Origin: Pegoplata infirma | Taxonomy: Eukaryota > Arthropoda > Insecta > Diptera > Anthomyiidae | Direction: 5' to 3' | Assembly: GCA_963921195.1 (NCBI GenBank) | Contig: OY992538.1 | Coordinates: 60,688,852-60,752,851 of the forward strand | DNA: 64,000 nt | In this document: positions 10,598 through 22,897 of the stretch, one piece after another | Position numbering within the stretch: position 1 is the stretch's first letter | How the letters are laid out: every line of letters starts with the position of its first letter | Position numbers and translations under genes: made by a program | Notes under the pieces: model-generated | What the model was told of the DNA's origin: nothing | Database searches by the model: none | Seen by the model: only the letters and a program-made list of their open reading frames with translations

Positions 10598-12239
10598 CAA
10601 AAATCGCGTTTTTTTCGCATTTTCAACCGCGAATAATTAAAATTCTAGACGTGATGGAAAAATTTGAAGCACAGATTTGTAATCAGCGAGTCAAAATCTT
10701 TAAAAATTTTATATCGAACTTCAAACCGAATTCAAAAACCTTCGATTTGTTGAGAGGTGTAATCCAAAATTTTTAAAAAATTTTATTTCAAAGCCCAACT
10801 TTAACCTTCCAGCGGCACGGGTTAATTTTTTCAGATTTGGCTTAAATTTTAAATATGAAGTTTAAAAATCTGTTGTCAAATCTTATGTTTTAAAATTTTC
10901 AATAAAAATTAATTATACAAATTTGGCACCTTTAAAGGGTTAATTACCCAAATCGTCTACCAAAACATTTACAGTTGTTTATTTCGCTGTTAAATTTTGT
11001 TTATTTTATGCACATTTAAATTGTAATTTAATTTTTTTTTTTCAAAAACCACCCGCATTTTGTAGATTTTTAGCACGAATCAGCAAAAAAAAATTTTTCA
11101 TGAAATTGGCAAAAACATTTTGTATTTACAAACTAATTACAAATACAATGTAGAATTTTGTAAACAAAATCTATTTATAGACAAAAAAATTATAGGCAAA
11201 TGTGTTACAAATAAAAAAAATAGCAAAAAATTATATAGACAGTGTATAGTAACCTAATTTTTCCTTGTAAAGATTTTTTAAAAACAAAAAATAGTAAGAA
11301 AAATGAAACCAAAAATTTTTTTTTATAAAAAAAAATATTTTTTTTGGTGCACTAGATCTGTCATTTTTTTATGAATGTATTTGGCAAATTGGGAACACAT
11401 GTTATTAAACAAACAAATATGTTTTATTATAAATATTATTTTTTAAAAAATTTTCTAATGATGTCTGCATAACAGTGATGGCTGAAAATAAAGGACATAA
11501 ATAAAATTAAAGAAAAAAAATTGTTTTAAATTAAAAAAAAGGAATTTTAATTTAAGAAACATCACAAAAGTTAAAAAAATACATCTAAAAAAACTTTAAG
11601 TATGGTGAAGGGTATTTTTTATTCGTCACAGCTTGTTTTTTGGGATTTTTCAGAGATTTCATAGCTTTTGACGTATTTTCTCTTATTTTAAAGTTACATA
11701 AATTTCTTTTTTAAAATTTTTAATTTTAAGATGTCACGATCTTAATTTTGTGTTTACCTTTTTAAATATTTTTAAGTCAGTTTAAAGTCTGCATATTAAT
11801 ATTGTTTGCATATGCGGAGTTTGTATAAAACACTTGTTTTTTTTTTGCGTTAAATTTATATCAATAAGATCAATTGAAAGTAAAAATATTAAAACGCCCA
11901 CTGTTTGTGAGAAACCACAAACTTTAAAAATTTAAAAACCCACAAGTGTTTTGCCAGACAACAAAAGTAATAAAGAAATTAAAAATCGTTTAAACAAGAA
12001 TCATTAAAAACCAATAAAAAAATAAAGTGTTGCCTTTTTAAAACGCCACAGGAATTTTAAAGATTTCAAACATTTAATTATACTGAAACTTTGAAAAAAA
12101 AAACAAAATATTTAATAATTTGAATTTGCTGATTTGTGTATCAAATATCCTAAGCTTTTAAATTTTTAAAGAGCTTTTGAAAAAGCATAAATTAAAAGCT
12201 TTATAAAAGTTTTCATGTTTGTATGGAAGTTTTATAATT
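10598..12239. other. AT-rich non-coding stretch
   Basis: Long A/T tracts; 10600-10960 has weak similarity to the 'CGAAAACCG' repeat family. No gene, RNA or clear transposon edge is supported. Confidence 0.4.
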
Positions 12240-13200
12240 TGTGTTAAAATGTATGTAAATTATTTTGGGAGATGGAAAAAGTACCAAAGTACAATTTTTT
12301 TAAACTATTTTATTCTCTTAGAATTTGAACTTCCAAATCCACAACCATTTTTATACTAAAAAAAGACTAAGGTACAATTTTAAAACCCCATTAAAACGAA
12401 ATTTCTAAAAAGAACTTCATGAGACAGGAGGATTGGTACCAGAGTAAATTTTTTTTTTAAATTTTGGAATATTAGAATCGGAATTTCCAAAAAAACTTTT
12501 CGGAATGCTTTTGTCCACTGAAGGATTTTGCACTCCGAACTTTAATCACCAATATTAAAAAATATCAAAATAAGTACCAAAATAAACTTGTTTACTTTGC
12601 TAAAATTTAAACTTTCTAAAAAGTACTTTTGTCCGAATGTTTTTTTCCGCTGGATGGTCCTACATTCCAAATTCAAGTTTCAAGAACCATTATTATACTA
12701 AAAAGAAAAAGTACCAAAATACAAATTTTTACCCCATATTAATAAAAAAAATCAAAAAGTACTTATTTTAGAATGATTTTTTTCCCGCTTAAGGATCCCT
12801 AATTCAAACTTTAAGTTCATACGTCCATCATTTCATGAGATAGAAAAGTTCCAGAGTACACCTTCTTTACCATTTTGCCCCATTTTTATCAAAAAAGTAC
12901 TTCCCTTTTAAAAACGGAACTTAAAAAAAATCCGAATTTTAGAATGTCAAAAAAGTACCAAAGTAGAATTTTTTAATCAGTTTAATTACAATTGGAACTT
13001 CCAAACAGTTTTTTTTTAATATATTTTATGCTGGTGGAAATATATTTCAAATATCAAGTTGTTATGGCCATTATTTAAAAAAAATCAAAAAAGTTTCAAA
13101 ATAAGCTTTTTCCCACTCCTAAAATTGAAACTTTCCCAAAACTACTTTTGTAAGAATGCTTTTTTCAGCTGAATGATTCTACATTTCAAATTTCTGTTCT
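12240..13200 (-). repeat. Degenerate tandem repeat of about 130-150 bp
   Basis: About six worn units in the order AAAAAGTACCAAAATAC, TTTACCCC, GGAATTTCCAAAAA, GAATGCTTTTTTC-GCTG-AGGAT, TTCCAAATTCAAGTTTC. Read on the minus strand they match the 130-bp units of the Helitron at 22080-22860. The same array resumes at 15931-16097 and 26602-27800, so the intervening DNA was inserted into it. Confidence 0.6.
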
Positions 13201-15930
13201 TGACGTAACACTTGTATCAAATACATTGTCTGATAGAGTTGATGACTGGAGAGTTTTGGAAGACCATTCTTTCTCAGATCATCGCTACATTGAGTTTTTA
13301 CTCAGGGAGCGTGCCCCGGTTGAGACAGTCTCTAGAAATCTGAGAAGAACAAACTGGGTTAAATATAGTGAAACTTTTTCTTTGCTTTTGGGTGAATTAC
13401 CCTTATCCGAACCGCATAGTTTGGCGGAAATTTACTGTCTGGTTGACCATATAACAAATGTTTGTAATAGATGCCTTGATGCGTCTTGCCCTTCTGCAAA
13501 GCCTAGAGGGAAAAAAAACCACCTTGGTGGTCAAATGAGTTGCAGACGAGCAGAGATTCCTGCAGAAAGCTCTTTAATAAGGCTAAATTTTCAAGAGCGA
13601 ACGAGGACTGGTCTGCATACAGGCTGCAACTTAAGAGTTATAAGAAGATGATCAGAAATGCAAAATGTGATTCTTGGAAAAACTTCTGCGGAAACATAGA
13701 AGACGTTTCTGTGGCATCCAGGCTGCGCAAGGTTCTGACTTCTTCACCTTGCACTCTGGGATACCTGAAAGATCCTAATGGGGTGTGGTCTTCCTCCAGT
13801 GGAGAGTCGCTGGATCTCCTTTTAAACACGCACTTTCCGGGCAATTCCATGACGCCGTTTCAAGCTTTGGAACGTTTTGACGCCCAAGCATCTGAAATTG
13901 CATCGGAAATAATAAATATGCCAACATTAATCTGGGCGATAAAAAGCTTCAGGCCCTATAAATCCCCGGGACCTGATGGTATAATCCCGGCTGAGTTGCA
14001 GCAAGTGTTGGACTATATAGCCCCGTTGCTGTATAATCTATACACAGTATGCATTAACTGGTCGTATATTCCTTTAAAATGGAGGGATACCAGAGTCGTA
14101 TTTATCCCGAAGGCTGGGAAAAGTTCCCACACAGCTCCGAAGGATTTCAGACCAATTAGTCTGTCTTCTTTTTTGTTAAAGACAATGGAACGAATGATAG
14201 ACTTATATTTGCGTAGAGTGATTGACCCGAGGTTGCTTTCGACAAAGCAACATGCATACAGCAAGGGTAGACGGAAACAGCTCTGCATGAGCTCGTTGGT
14301 ACCATCGAGAGATAGCTTTCGGTAAAGGAGTACACTATGGTGGCCTTTCTTGATATAGAGGGGGCTTTTAATAATGTCATCCCAGACTCGATAATTTTGG
14401 CATTGTCTGGTATAGGAGAAAAGCGTGGGATCGTTTTAATGGTGGAACCCCTACTTGCCAATGGGCGTATAACGTCTGAATTGGGAGCGTCCGTCATATC
14501 TCGATTTATTAATAGGGGCACACCACAAGGAGGTGTTCTTTCGCCGCTTCTTTGGAACCTGGCACTGAATTCAATGCTGCTATAGGAAAGCACCGATTGC
14601 TTGATATTCCTGTAAAAGGGCCATTGGAAAACGATGGGGTTTTAGCCCTCAAGTCGTTCATTGGATCTATACAGCAGTGGTGCGTCCAATTTTGCTGTAT
14701 GGAATCATTGTCTGGTGGCCTGCTTTAGAAACAAAAGCGAACTGTGTCTTTATCACGAAGGTACAGAGAATGGCGTCGATGTGCATCACTGGTGCTCGTA
14801 CTACACCTACGGCTGCATTAGAAATCCTCCTTCATCTGATACCATTGGACATATTGGGTAGGCAGTATGCGGCTGCGTCGGCAATTCGACTTAATAGCAC
14901 GCTGCAATGGAGGAGCAACGATTATGGCCATAGCGCGATCTTGAAGAAGATAAGAATACCACAAAATGTCGACTGTGTCCCTCTTTGAGCCTCTTTGAGC
15001 GCCACTTTACCACTATGATACAGATGGATCGAGGCTGCACGAACAAGTGGGCTTTGGAGTCTATTCTGAAGCGGTTGGGTTGAGCCTGGCTCGTAGATTG
15101 CCAGATCATTGCAGTGTTTACCAGGCAGAGATGCTGGCAATAAAGGAAGTTGCTGACTGGTTGAGCTGCAATGTCTTGTCTACAACCGCAGTCAACATCC
15201 ATACTGACAGTCAAGCAGCGGTCAAGTCCCTGGATTCAATGTTTCTGAAAACAAGATCTGCCTTTAACTGCCGCACGTCTTTAAATGAGATGGCCAAGCA
15301 GTTTAACATACGACTCATATGGGTCCCAGGGCACAGAGACATTCCAGGGAATTGCAAAGCCGATGAGCTTGCAAGACTAGGAACTACCTTACAGGTTCCA
15401 AAAGAATTGGAATGTGTTGGTATGCCTCTAGAAACTTGCAAGCAAAACCTACGGCTTTGTTCTGCGACGGAGACTAATCAAAGATGGGCAAATGGATGGA
15501 CGTGTGAGACAACTGTGTGAGTGAGCTGATATCGCTTCCAAGAGGAGATATTTCGACGGTGGTTTCTATAATTACCGGACACTGTCTTATAGGGAAGCAC
15601 GCAGAGCGGTTAAATGTGCCGTCTAATGACTTTTGCCGAAGTTGCATGGATGAAGAGGAGTTGGAAACTATCGAACACTTTATTTGCCCATGCCCATGCC
15701 CAGAACTTTCTGGTCAGAGACTTGCTTCACTGGGATCTAGGGAGCTGTACAATCTTTCTGATTTGTCGGATTTCAAAATTCAACATCTAAGGAGTTTCAT
15801 AAGAAGCTCAAACTGGTTTAACGACAGGGACTAGTAGTGAAACCTATTACGGTCCCGTGGTATCACAATGGAGCTCAGAGTCTACGAGTGTTGACGTAAA
15901 ACGTCAGCAGCTACTTACAACCTAACCTAA
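13201..15930 (+). mobile_element. Decayed non-LTR retrotransposon (copy 1)
   Basis: Contains the end of an apurinic-type endonuclease domain (SDH motif, about 13277-13285), reverse transcriptase pieces, RNase H and a C-terminal Cys/His region, then a short 3' tail CCTAACCTAA (15921-15930). It is 5' truncated inside the endonuclease. It interrupts the degenerate tandem array of 12240-16097. It is the same family as 47290-48226 and a relative of 33969-38536. I could not identify a target duplication, so the left edge is approximate. A LOA/R1-group affiliation is suggested by the C-terminal RNase H and the FLDIEGAFNNV core motif (from memory of the families). Confidence 0.8.
13226..15837 (+). 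pseudogene. ORF2-like RT/RNase H pseudogene
   Basis: Reading-frame pieces: 13226 to about 13515 (endonuclease end); about 13510-14270 in another frame after a slip in a poly-A run (PWWSNEL linker; RT motifs SPGPDGIIP and FRPISL); 14337-14585 (FLDIEGAFNNV, RGTPQGGVLSPLLW); 14677-14988 (RT thumb/connection); 15047-15520 (RNase H with TDGS, QAE, TDSQ, PGH all present); 15517-15837 (TGHCLIGKH...CRSC...HFICPC). A deletion just after 14585 removes the YADD catalytic segment, and another near 14988 joins the connection to RNase H. It cannot encode an active enzyme. Family assignment is secure; the subfamily is inferred. Confidence 0.85.
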
Positions 15931-16097
15931 GGTTTTTTACCCCATCTAAATAAAAATTTCTAAAAAGTACTTTATTCAAAATGTTTTTTATTCTCGCTGA
16001 AGGATCTGATATTTCAAATTTAAAGTTCATACGTCCATAATTTTGTGAGATAGAAAAAGTATCGGAGTACTGATTTTTTACCATTTTTGCCTCATTA
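15931..16097 (-). repeat. Degenerate tandem array, middle part
   Basis: Continues the 12240-13200 array (TTTTTTACCCCATCTAAATA, AAAAAGTACTTTATTC, TTCAAATTTAAAGTTCATAC) between the retroelement and the TIR element starting at 16098. Confidence 0.55.
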
Positions 16098-16427
16098 CAC
16101 TGAAAGAATTATAGTTCATTATATCTATGAACAAATTTCATAAAACCAAATTCATAGAATCTATGAAACAATTCTTTGGCTGATTGAATATTCATTAGTA
16201 TTCTGAAATATTTCATAGAATTTTATTCATAGATTTTATTAAATTCATAGAAAAAAATCATAGAATTAATGAATGTCATTCATAGAAGAAAATGCCATCA
16301 ATATGCCATTTAATTTTTTAATTAATTAAAATAATGTTACAATAATTAAAACAGTTGAATAAATTTATTAAAAAAATAAAAAAAAAATAAAAAAACATAA
16401 AAAAAAAATTTTCATTGCTGCCCTGAC

Positions 16428-16493
16428 CGGGGCTCGAACCCCTACCGGCTGAAGTGGTAATTGTCGACGCCTTAGCTATCAGCGCCACCAAAG
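16428..16493 (-). ncRNA. tRNA-like segment with A and B boxes
   Basis: On the minus strand the order is an acceptor-like GCGCTGA, a TAGCTAAGGCG (A-box-like), a GGGGTTCGAGCCCC (B box GGTTCGANNCC), and a TCAGGGC that pairs with the acceptor at six of seven positions, followed by AGCA. At about 66 nt it is shorter than a normal tRNA and the T stem is imperfect, so I read it as tRNA-derived rather than a working tRNA. It lies inside the TIR element. It could provide an internal RNA polymerase III promoter (inference). Confidence 0.6.
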
Positions 16494-16686
16494 AAGAAAA
16501 ATCTCGCCAACTAACGCTTGGTTTTATAACGCTTCATTTTTGTAAATACACAAAATATTTGTTTTCTACAAACACACACACAGCTTTTGGCAGAGCATTG
16601 TGACAGAGCAAAGACACAAACTCAATATGTTAGCATATTATTATTTAAAATAGATTTTAAGTGTTGTTACTTGTTTATATAATTTA

Positions 16687-16748
16687 GCTAAGTGGCTAGA
16701 GACTAAGCTTCACGAACAAGAGGTTCTATGTTCAAATCTCGGTGGGGA
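16687..16748 (+). ncRNA. Second tRNA-like segment, opposite strand
   Basis: TAGCTAAGTGGCTAGAG fits an A box and D arm; GTTCAAATCTC fits a B box with one change. The spacing of about 35 nt between the boxes is tRNA-like. Acceptor pairing is not convincing. It points away from the 16428-16493 segment, giving a divergent pair. Confidence 0.45.
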
Positions 16749-16854
16749 TAAGTTAAAAAAAAATATAAATTTTTAAAAATAGAAAATTGTAAATAAATAA
16801 AATAATAAAAATAAATAAAAATAAAATAATAAAAAATAAAATTGAAATAGTCTA

Positions 16855-19718
16855 TCTATATAAATAAAAATCAATTGTCGTTCGTTGGTAACCGCATCAG
16901 TTGAGAACGGCTGGACCGATTTGGACAATTTTTTTTTTGAAATGTTCGTCATAGTCCAACTTAGGTTTTTACGTAAAGAAAAATTGACCACGCCCACTTT
17001 TACGCCCACTTTTTTCGATTTACCTAAAATCGAAAACGGCTGCACCGATTTGTATACTTTTTTATTTAAATATTCGTAGCAATCCAATTTAAGTTTTTAC
17101 TGAAAGAAAAGTCGACCACGCCCACTTTTACGCCCACTTTTTCAGTTTATCTAAAATCTGAGAATGGCTGGACCGATTTGACTAAATTTTTTTTTAAATG
17201 AATTTTCATCATATTCCAACTTTGGTTTTTACGAAAAAAGAAATTGATCACGCCCACTTTGGCTAATTTTTGCTGAAAAGGTTCGTCATAATTCACCTAA
17301 AGCTTTAACGGATAGTTAAATTTCCCACTCCCTATTTTTTCTATGTATTGAAAGAACTATAACGGCTAGACCGATTTGGTTATAGTCCACAATAGATTTA
17401 AAAAAAAAAGAAAAATTGTCCACGCCTACTTTTACGCTCTTTTTTTCCTGATACATATATTTTAAATCATGGAATGGATGGATTAATTTATCTAATTTTG
17501 TTTTTATTGTTCGCCATTCTTCAAATTAGGTTTTTCAGGAAGAACCATTTTCCATTTCTACGCACACTTTTGAATTGAATTGGTCCATCCAGAGTTGGCT
17601 ATTTTCAAATAAGGCTTTTACGATAAGAAAAGTTGTCCACCCACTCTTTTTTCGATATATATAAAATTTGCTCTATAGAAAAATAAATAAAAATCAATTG
17701 TCGTTCGTTGGTAACAGCATCAGTTGAGAACGGCTGGACCGATTTGGACAATTTTTTTTTTGAAATGTTCTTCATAGTCCAACTTAGGTTTTTACGTGAA
17801 GAAAAATTGGCCACACCCACTTTTACGCCCATTTTTTTTGATTTATCTAAAATCGGGAAACAGCTGCACCGATTAGGGTAATTTTTTATTTAAATGTTCG
17901 TAATAATCCAATTTAAGTTTTTACTGAAAGAAAAATCGACCATGCCCACTTTTACGCCCACTTTTTCAATTTATCTAAAATCTGAGAATGGCTGGACCGA
18001 TTTGACAACATTTTTTTAACGCATTTTCATCATATTCCAACTTTGGTTTTTACGAAAAAAAAAATTGAACACTCCCACTTTAGCTAATTTTTGTTGAAAA
18101 TGTTCGTCATAATTCCACTAAGGTTTTAATGGGTAGTAGAATTTCCCACGCCCACTTTTTTCTATGTATCGAAAGATCTAAGACGGCTAGACCGATTTGG
18201 TTATAGTCCGTAAAAGATTTTTAAGGAAAGAAAAATTGTCCAAGCCTACTTTTACGCTCACTTTTCCGGTATATATCATGGAATGGGTGGATCAATTTAT
18301 CTAATTTTGTTTTTAATGTTCGTCATAGTCCAGCAAAGGTTTTTCGGAAAGAATAATTTTCCACTTCTATTTCCACTTTTGAATGGATGGACCGAGCTGG
18401 TTACATTCAAGTTAGGTTTTTAAGGTAAGAAAAATTGTTTACGCACTCCTTTTTTTTCGATATATATAAAATTTACTCCATAGAAAAATAAAATATAGAA
18501 TAATAAAATATAAATAAAAATCAAATGGAGTTCGTTGGTAATCGCATCACTTGAGAACTGACCGATTTGGATAATATTTTTCTTTAAATGTGCGTCTTAT
18601 TTTTTTTTTAATGTTTTTCTTTGGTTTTTTCGGAAAACAAATTAACCACGCCAATTTTTACGCCTCCTTTTTTCGATATATCTGAAATCAAAGAACGGCT
18701 GGATCGATTTGACTAACCTTTTTTTTTAAATGTTCGTCATAGCCCAACTTAGGTTAAAACAGAAATAAATTTTTTTCACGCCCATTTTTATTTCGATATA
18801 TCGAAAGTACTAGAACGGCAGGGACGATTTGTCTATTAGTAGTATTTGTTGACTTCCGTGATAGTACAACTAAGGTTTTTAAGGAAAGATAAATTGTCCA
18901 CTCCCACATCAAAGAAAGACTGACCTGATTTGATAAATTTTTTCTTTAATGATCATAATATTCCAAGTAAGGATTTTGAAATATTTATTGGCCTCCCCCA
19001 CTTCAAAGCCTACATTTTTCAATATCCTTAAAATTTGCATTACTTGAAAACGCCTGGACCGATGTGGCTAATTGTTTTAAATGTTTTTAATGTTCCGTAT
19101 AATTGTTTGAAATGAAAAATTGTCCTCGGCCACTTTTTTTCGATATATCTAAAATTAATTTTCACTCTAATTTGATCTATTAAAAAAAATATTTCTTAAT
19201 AGATTCTGCTTAAACTTGGTACAAATGATTTTAAATCCTTGGGAATTTTACCACTTTAAAACTAACCACTCAAATTTTAACGCCCGCTTTGTCTAAATAT
19301 GTCGACTACTAATGACCGGACCGATTTTGTTAATTATAATTTTAATTTAAGGAAATTTAAATGAGAAAAGTGTCCCGGAAAAATGGAAAATTCGGGAAAA
19401 CTATAAAGGTTTGTTTTAACTCAAGACAATAGCCCACGATAAGAACGAGCGTAATTTATTTTTGTGTTGTTCGTAATGATACGAAATAAGTTCCGAATTT
19501 ATACAGTACTCAAAGTCGAAGATATGGTTATTTTTTTTTAGTTCCTAAAATATAATTTGAAGATGATTATCTGCCTAATCGGGTCTTTAAAACCAGGCCT
19601 ACAATTTTTTCTAAGCCACGAAATTCATTACCTTTTTTGCAGGGCTATATATTTGAAGCGAGACGAAATATAACACTGATCATATATTTGGGCCAGCAAC
19701 GCGGACCGGGCCAGCTAG
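16855..19718 (+). mobile_element. Helitron chain, first unit (non-autonomous)
   Basis: It begins TCTATATAAATAAAAATC after an A (16854) and ends CCGGGCCAGCTAG (19718) before a T, the TC...CTAG form and A/T target of Helitrons. The body repeats GGCTGGACCGATTTG and CACGCCCACTTTTACGCCC. The 5' signature (ATAAATAAAAATCAA..GTTCGTTGGTAA) recurs at about 17690 and 18510, so several 5' segments are strung together. There is no Rep/helicase gene. The same family occurs at 19719-26412, 20156-25893 (minus) and 58613-61056 (minus). Confidence 0.75.
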
Positions 19719-22079
19719 TAGAAAAATAAAATATAGAATAATAAAATATAAATAAAAATCAAATGCAGTTCGTTGGTAATCGCTTTGATATTATTTTTTT
19801 AAATGCATTTTTTCATAATGTTTGTCTTAGGTTTTTTCGGAAAACAAATTAATCACGCCCACTTTTACGCCTCCATTTTTTCGATATATCTAAAATCGGA
19901 GAACGGCTGGATTGATTTGACTAAACTTTTTTTTAAATGTTCGGAAATAACAATATTTCACGCCCACTTCATTTCGGTGTATCTTAAATAGAAGAACGGC
20001 AGGACCGATTTGGCTATTAGTAGTATTATATGACGTTCGTGATAGTACAACTAAGGTTTTTACGGAAAGAAAAATTGTCCACTCCCACTTTTTTCAATAC
20101 ATCTAAAATCGGAGAACGACTGGCCTGATTTTGAAAATGTTTTCTTTAATGATCACTAGCTGGCCCGGTCCGCGTTGCTGGCCCAAATATAAGATCAGTG
20201 TTATATTTCGCCTCGCTTCAAATATATAGCCTTGCAAAAAATGTAATGAATTTCTTGGCTTAGAAAAATTTGTGGGTTCGGTTTTAAAGACACGATTAGG
20301 CAGAAAATCATCTTTAAATTATATTTTAGGAACTAAAAAAAAATCACCATGTCTTCGAATTTGCGAACAGTACAAATTTAAAACTTCTTTAGTATCATTA
20401 CGAACAACACAAAAATAAATTACGCACATCGTTTGTTCTTATCGTGATCTATTGTCTTGAGTTCAAACAAACCGTTATAGTTTTCCCGAATTTTCTATTT
20501 TTCCGGGACACTTTTCTCATTTACATTTCCTTAAAAATCTAATTAGAACTATAATTATTTATATATTTAGACAAAAGTGTTCGTTTAAATTTGTGTCTCC
20601 GATTTTAGATATGTATATTACAAAAAGTGGGAGTGGACAAATTTTCTTTACGTAAAAACCTTAGTTGTACTATCACGAACGTCAACAAATACTACTAATA
20701 GCCAAATCGGCCATACCGTTCTTCTATTTGAGATATATCGAAATAAAAGTGGGTGTGAAAAATTTTTATTTTCATTTAAACCAACGTTGGACTATGACGA
20801 ATATTTAAGAAAAAAAAAAGTTTAGTCAAATCGATCCAGCCGTTCTCCGATTTTAGATATATCGAAAAAAGGACGCGTAAAGGTGAGCGTGATTAATTTG
20901 TTTTCTGAAAAACCAAAGACGAACATTTAAGAAAAAATATTATCCACATCGGTCAGTTTAGTCAAATCGATCCAGCCGTTCTTCGATTTTAGATATATCG
21001 AAAAAGGGACGCGCAAAGGTGAGCGTGATAAATGTGTTTTCCGAAAAAAACCTAAGACGAACATTTAAAAAAAATATTATCCATATCGGTCAGTTCTCCA
21101 GTGCTGCGATTACCAACGAACTACATTTGATTTTTATTTATATTTTATTATTCTATATTTTACTTTTCTATAGATCAAATTTTATATGTATCGAAAAAAA
21201 GAGTCGGTGGACAACTTTTCTTACCGTAAAAACCTTATTTTAATTTTATTAACTTGGTCCATCCATTCAAAAGTGGGCGTTGAAATGGAAAATTGTTCTT
21301 TCCGAAAAACCTCAGTTGGACTATAATGAACATTAAAAACAAAATGAGACAAATTGATCCAGCCATTCCATGATTTAAAATACATATATCAGGAAAAGTG
21401 AGAAAGTTGGCGTGGACAATCTTTCTTTCCTTAAAAATCGTTTTCTATGTTCTTTCGATACAAAGAAATTTTACTATCCGTAAAAACCTTAGTTGAATTA
21501 TGGCAAACATTTTCTACAAAATTAGCCAAAGTGGGCGTGGTCAATTTCTTTTTTCGTAAAAAAAAATCGAATATTATAAAAATTCATTTAAAAAAAAAAA
21601 TTAGTAAAATCGGTGCAGCCATTCTCAGATTTTAGATAAATTGAAAAAGTGGGCGTGGTCGATTTTTCTTTCAGTAAAAACTTTAATTGGATTACTATGA
21701 ACATTTAAATAAAAAATTACCCAAATCGGTGCAGCCGTTTTCCGATTTTAGATAAATCAAAAAAAGGGGGCGTAAAAGTGGGCGTGGTCAATTTTTCATT
21801 ACTTAAAAACCTAAGTTGGACTATGACAAACATTTCAAAAAAAAAATTGTCCAAATCGGTCCAGCCGTTCTCTACTGATGCGGTTACCAACGAACGACAA
21901 TTGATTTTTATTTATATCTATATATATAAAAGAGTAACGTGACTGACTGACTGACTGACTGACTGACTCATCATCGCCCAGCCCAAACCGCTGAAGCTAG
22001 AGACCTGAAATTTGGACTGTAGATTCACCTCCCAGAATATAGATCCACTAAGGCTGGATTTTTGCCAATGTTGATACTA

Positions 22080-22860
22080 AGGGGGTAAAAAGGGTAAAAA
22101 ACTGTACTTTTGGTACTTTTTATATCTCATGAAATAATAGTCATAGAGACTTGAAATTTGGACTGTATGTTCACTTCCCGGAATGTAGATCCTGTAAGGC
22201 TGGACTTTTGCCAATGTTGATTCTAAGGGGGTAAAAAGGGTAAAAAACTGTACTTTTGGTACTTTTTATATCTCCTTAAATAATGGTCATAGAGACTTGA
22301 AATATAGTTCCATTAAGGCTGGATTTTTGCCAATGTTGATTCTAAGGGGGTAAAAAGGGTAAAAAACTGTACTTTTGGTACTTTTTATATCTCATGAAAT
22401 AATGGTCATAGAGACTTATAATTTGGACTGTATATGAACCTCCCGAAATGTAGATCCAGTAAGGCTGGACTTTTGCCAATGTTGATTCTAAGGGGGTAAA
22501 AAGGGTAAAAAACTTTACTTTTGGTACCTTTTATATTTTCTTAAATAATGCTCATAGAAACTTGAAATTTGCACTGTAGGTTCACTTCCCGGAAAAAAAT
22601 TCACTAAGGCTGGAGTTTTGTCAATGTTGATTCTACGGGGGTGAAATGGGTAAAAAAGTGTACTTTTGGTACTTTTTTTTCATTTACTGGAATAATCGTC
22701 ATACAAACTTAAAATTTGGAATGTAGGATCCTATGCTAAAAAAAACACAAATTTTTAAAATTTGGATTCTAAGGGGGGTAAAGGGGATAAAAAGTGCACT
22801 TTTTGTTATTTCTTCAAAAAATGGGCATAGAATGAATGTAGAATCCTTCAGTGAAAAAAA
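22080..22860 (+). repeat. Tandem repeat of about 130-140 bp inside Helitron
   Basis: Five to six units, each reading AAGGCTGGA-TTTTGCCAATG, TTGATTCTAAGGGGGTAAAA, GTACTTTTGGTACTTTTTAT, AATAATGGTCATAGAGACTT. The first four units are very similar to each other and the last ones decay. The same unit, much older and inverted, forms the array at 12240-13200 and 26602-27800. Confidence 0.8.
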
Positions 22861-22897
22861 AATTCAGGTAAAAGTACTTTTTGGAAATTGCGCATTA

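Noticed and set aside
16428..16493. A genuine, working tRNA gene
   Set aside because: Too short, imperfect T stem and embedded in a TIR element; kept only as tRNA-like.
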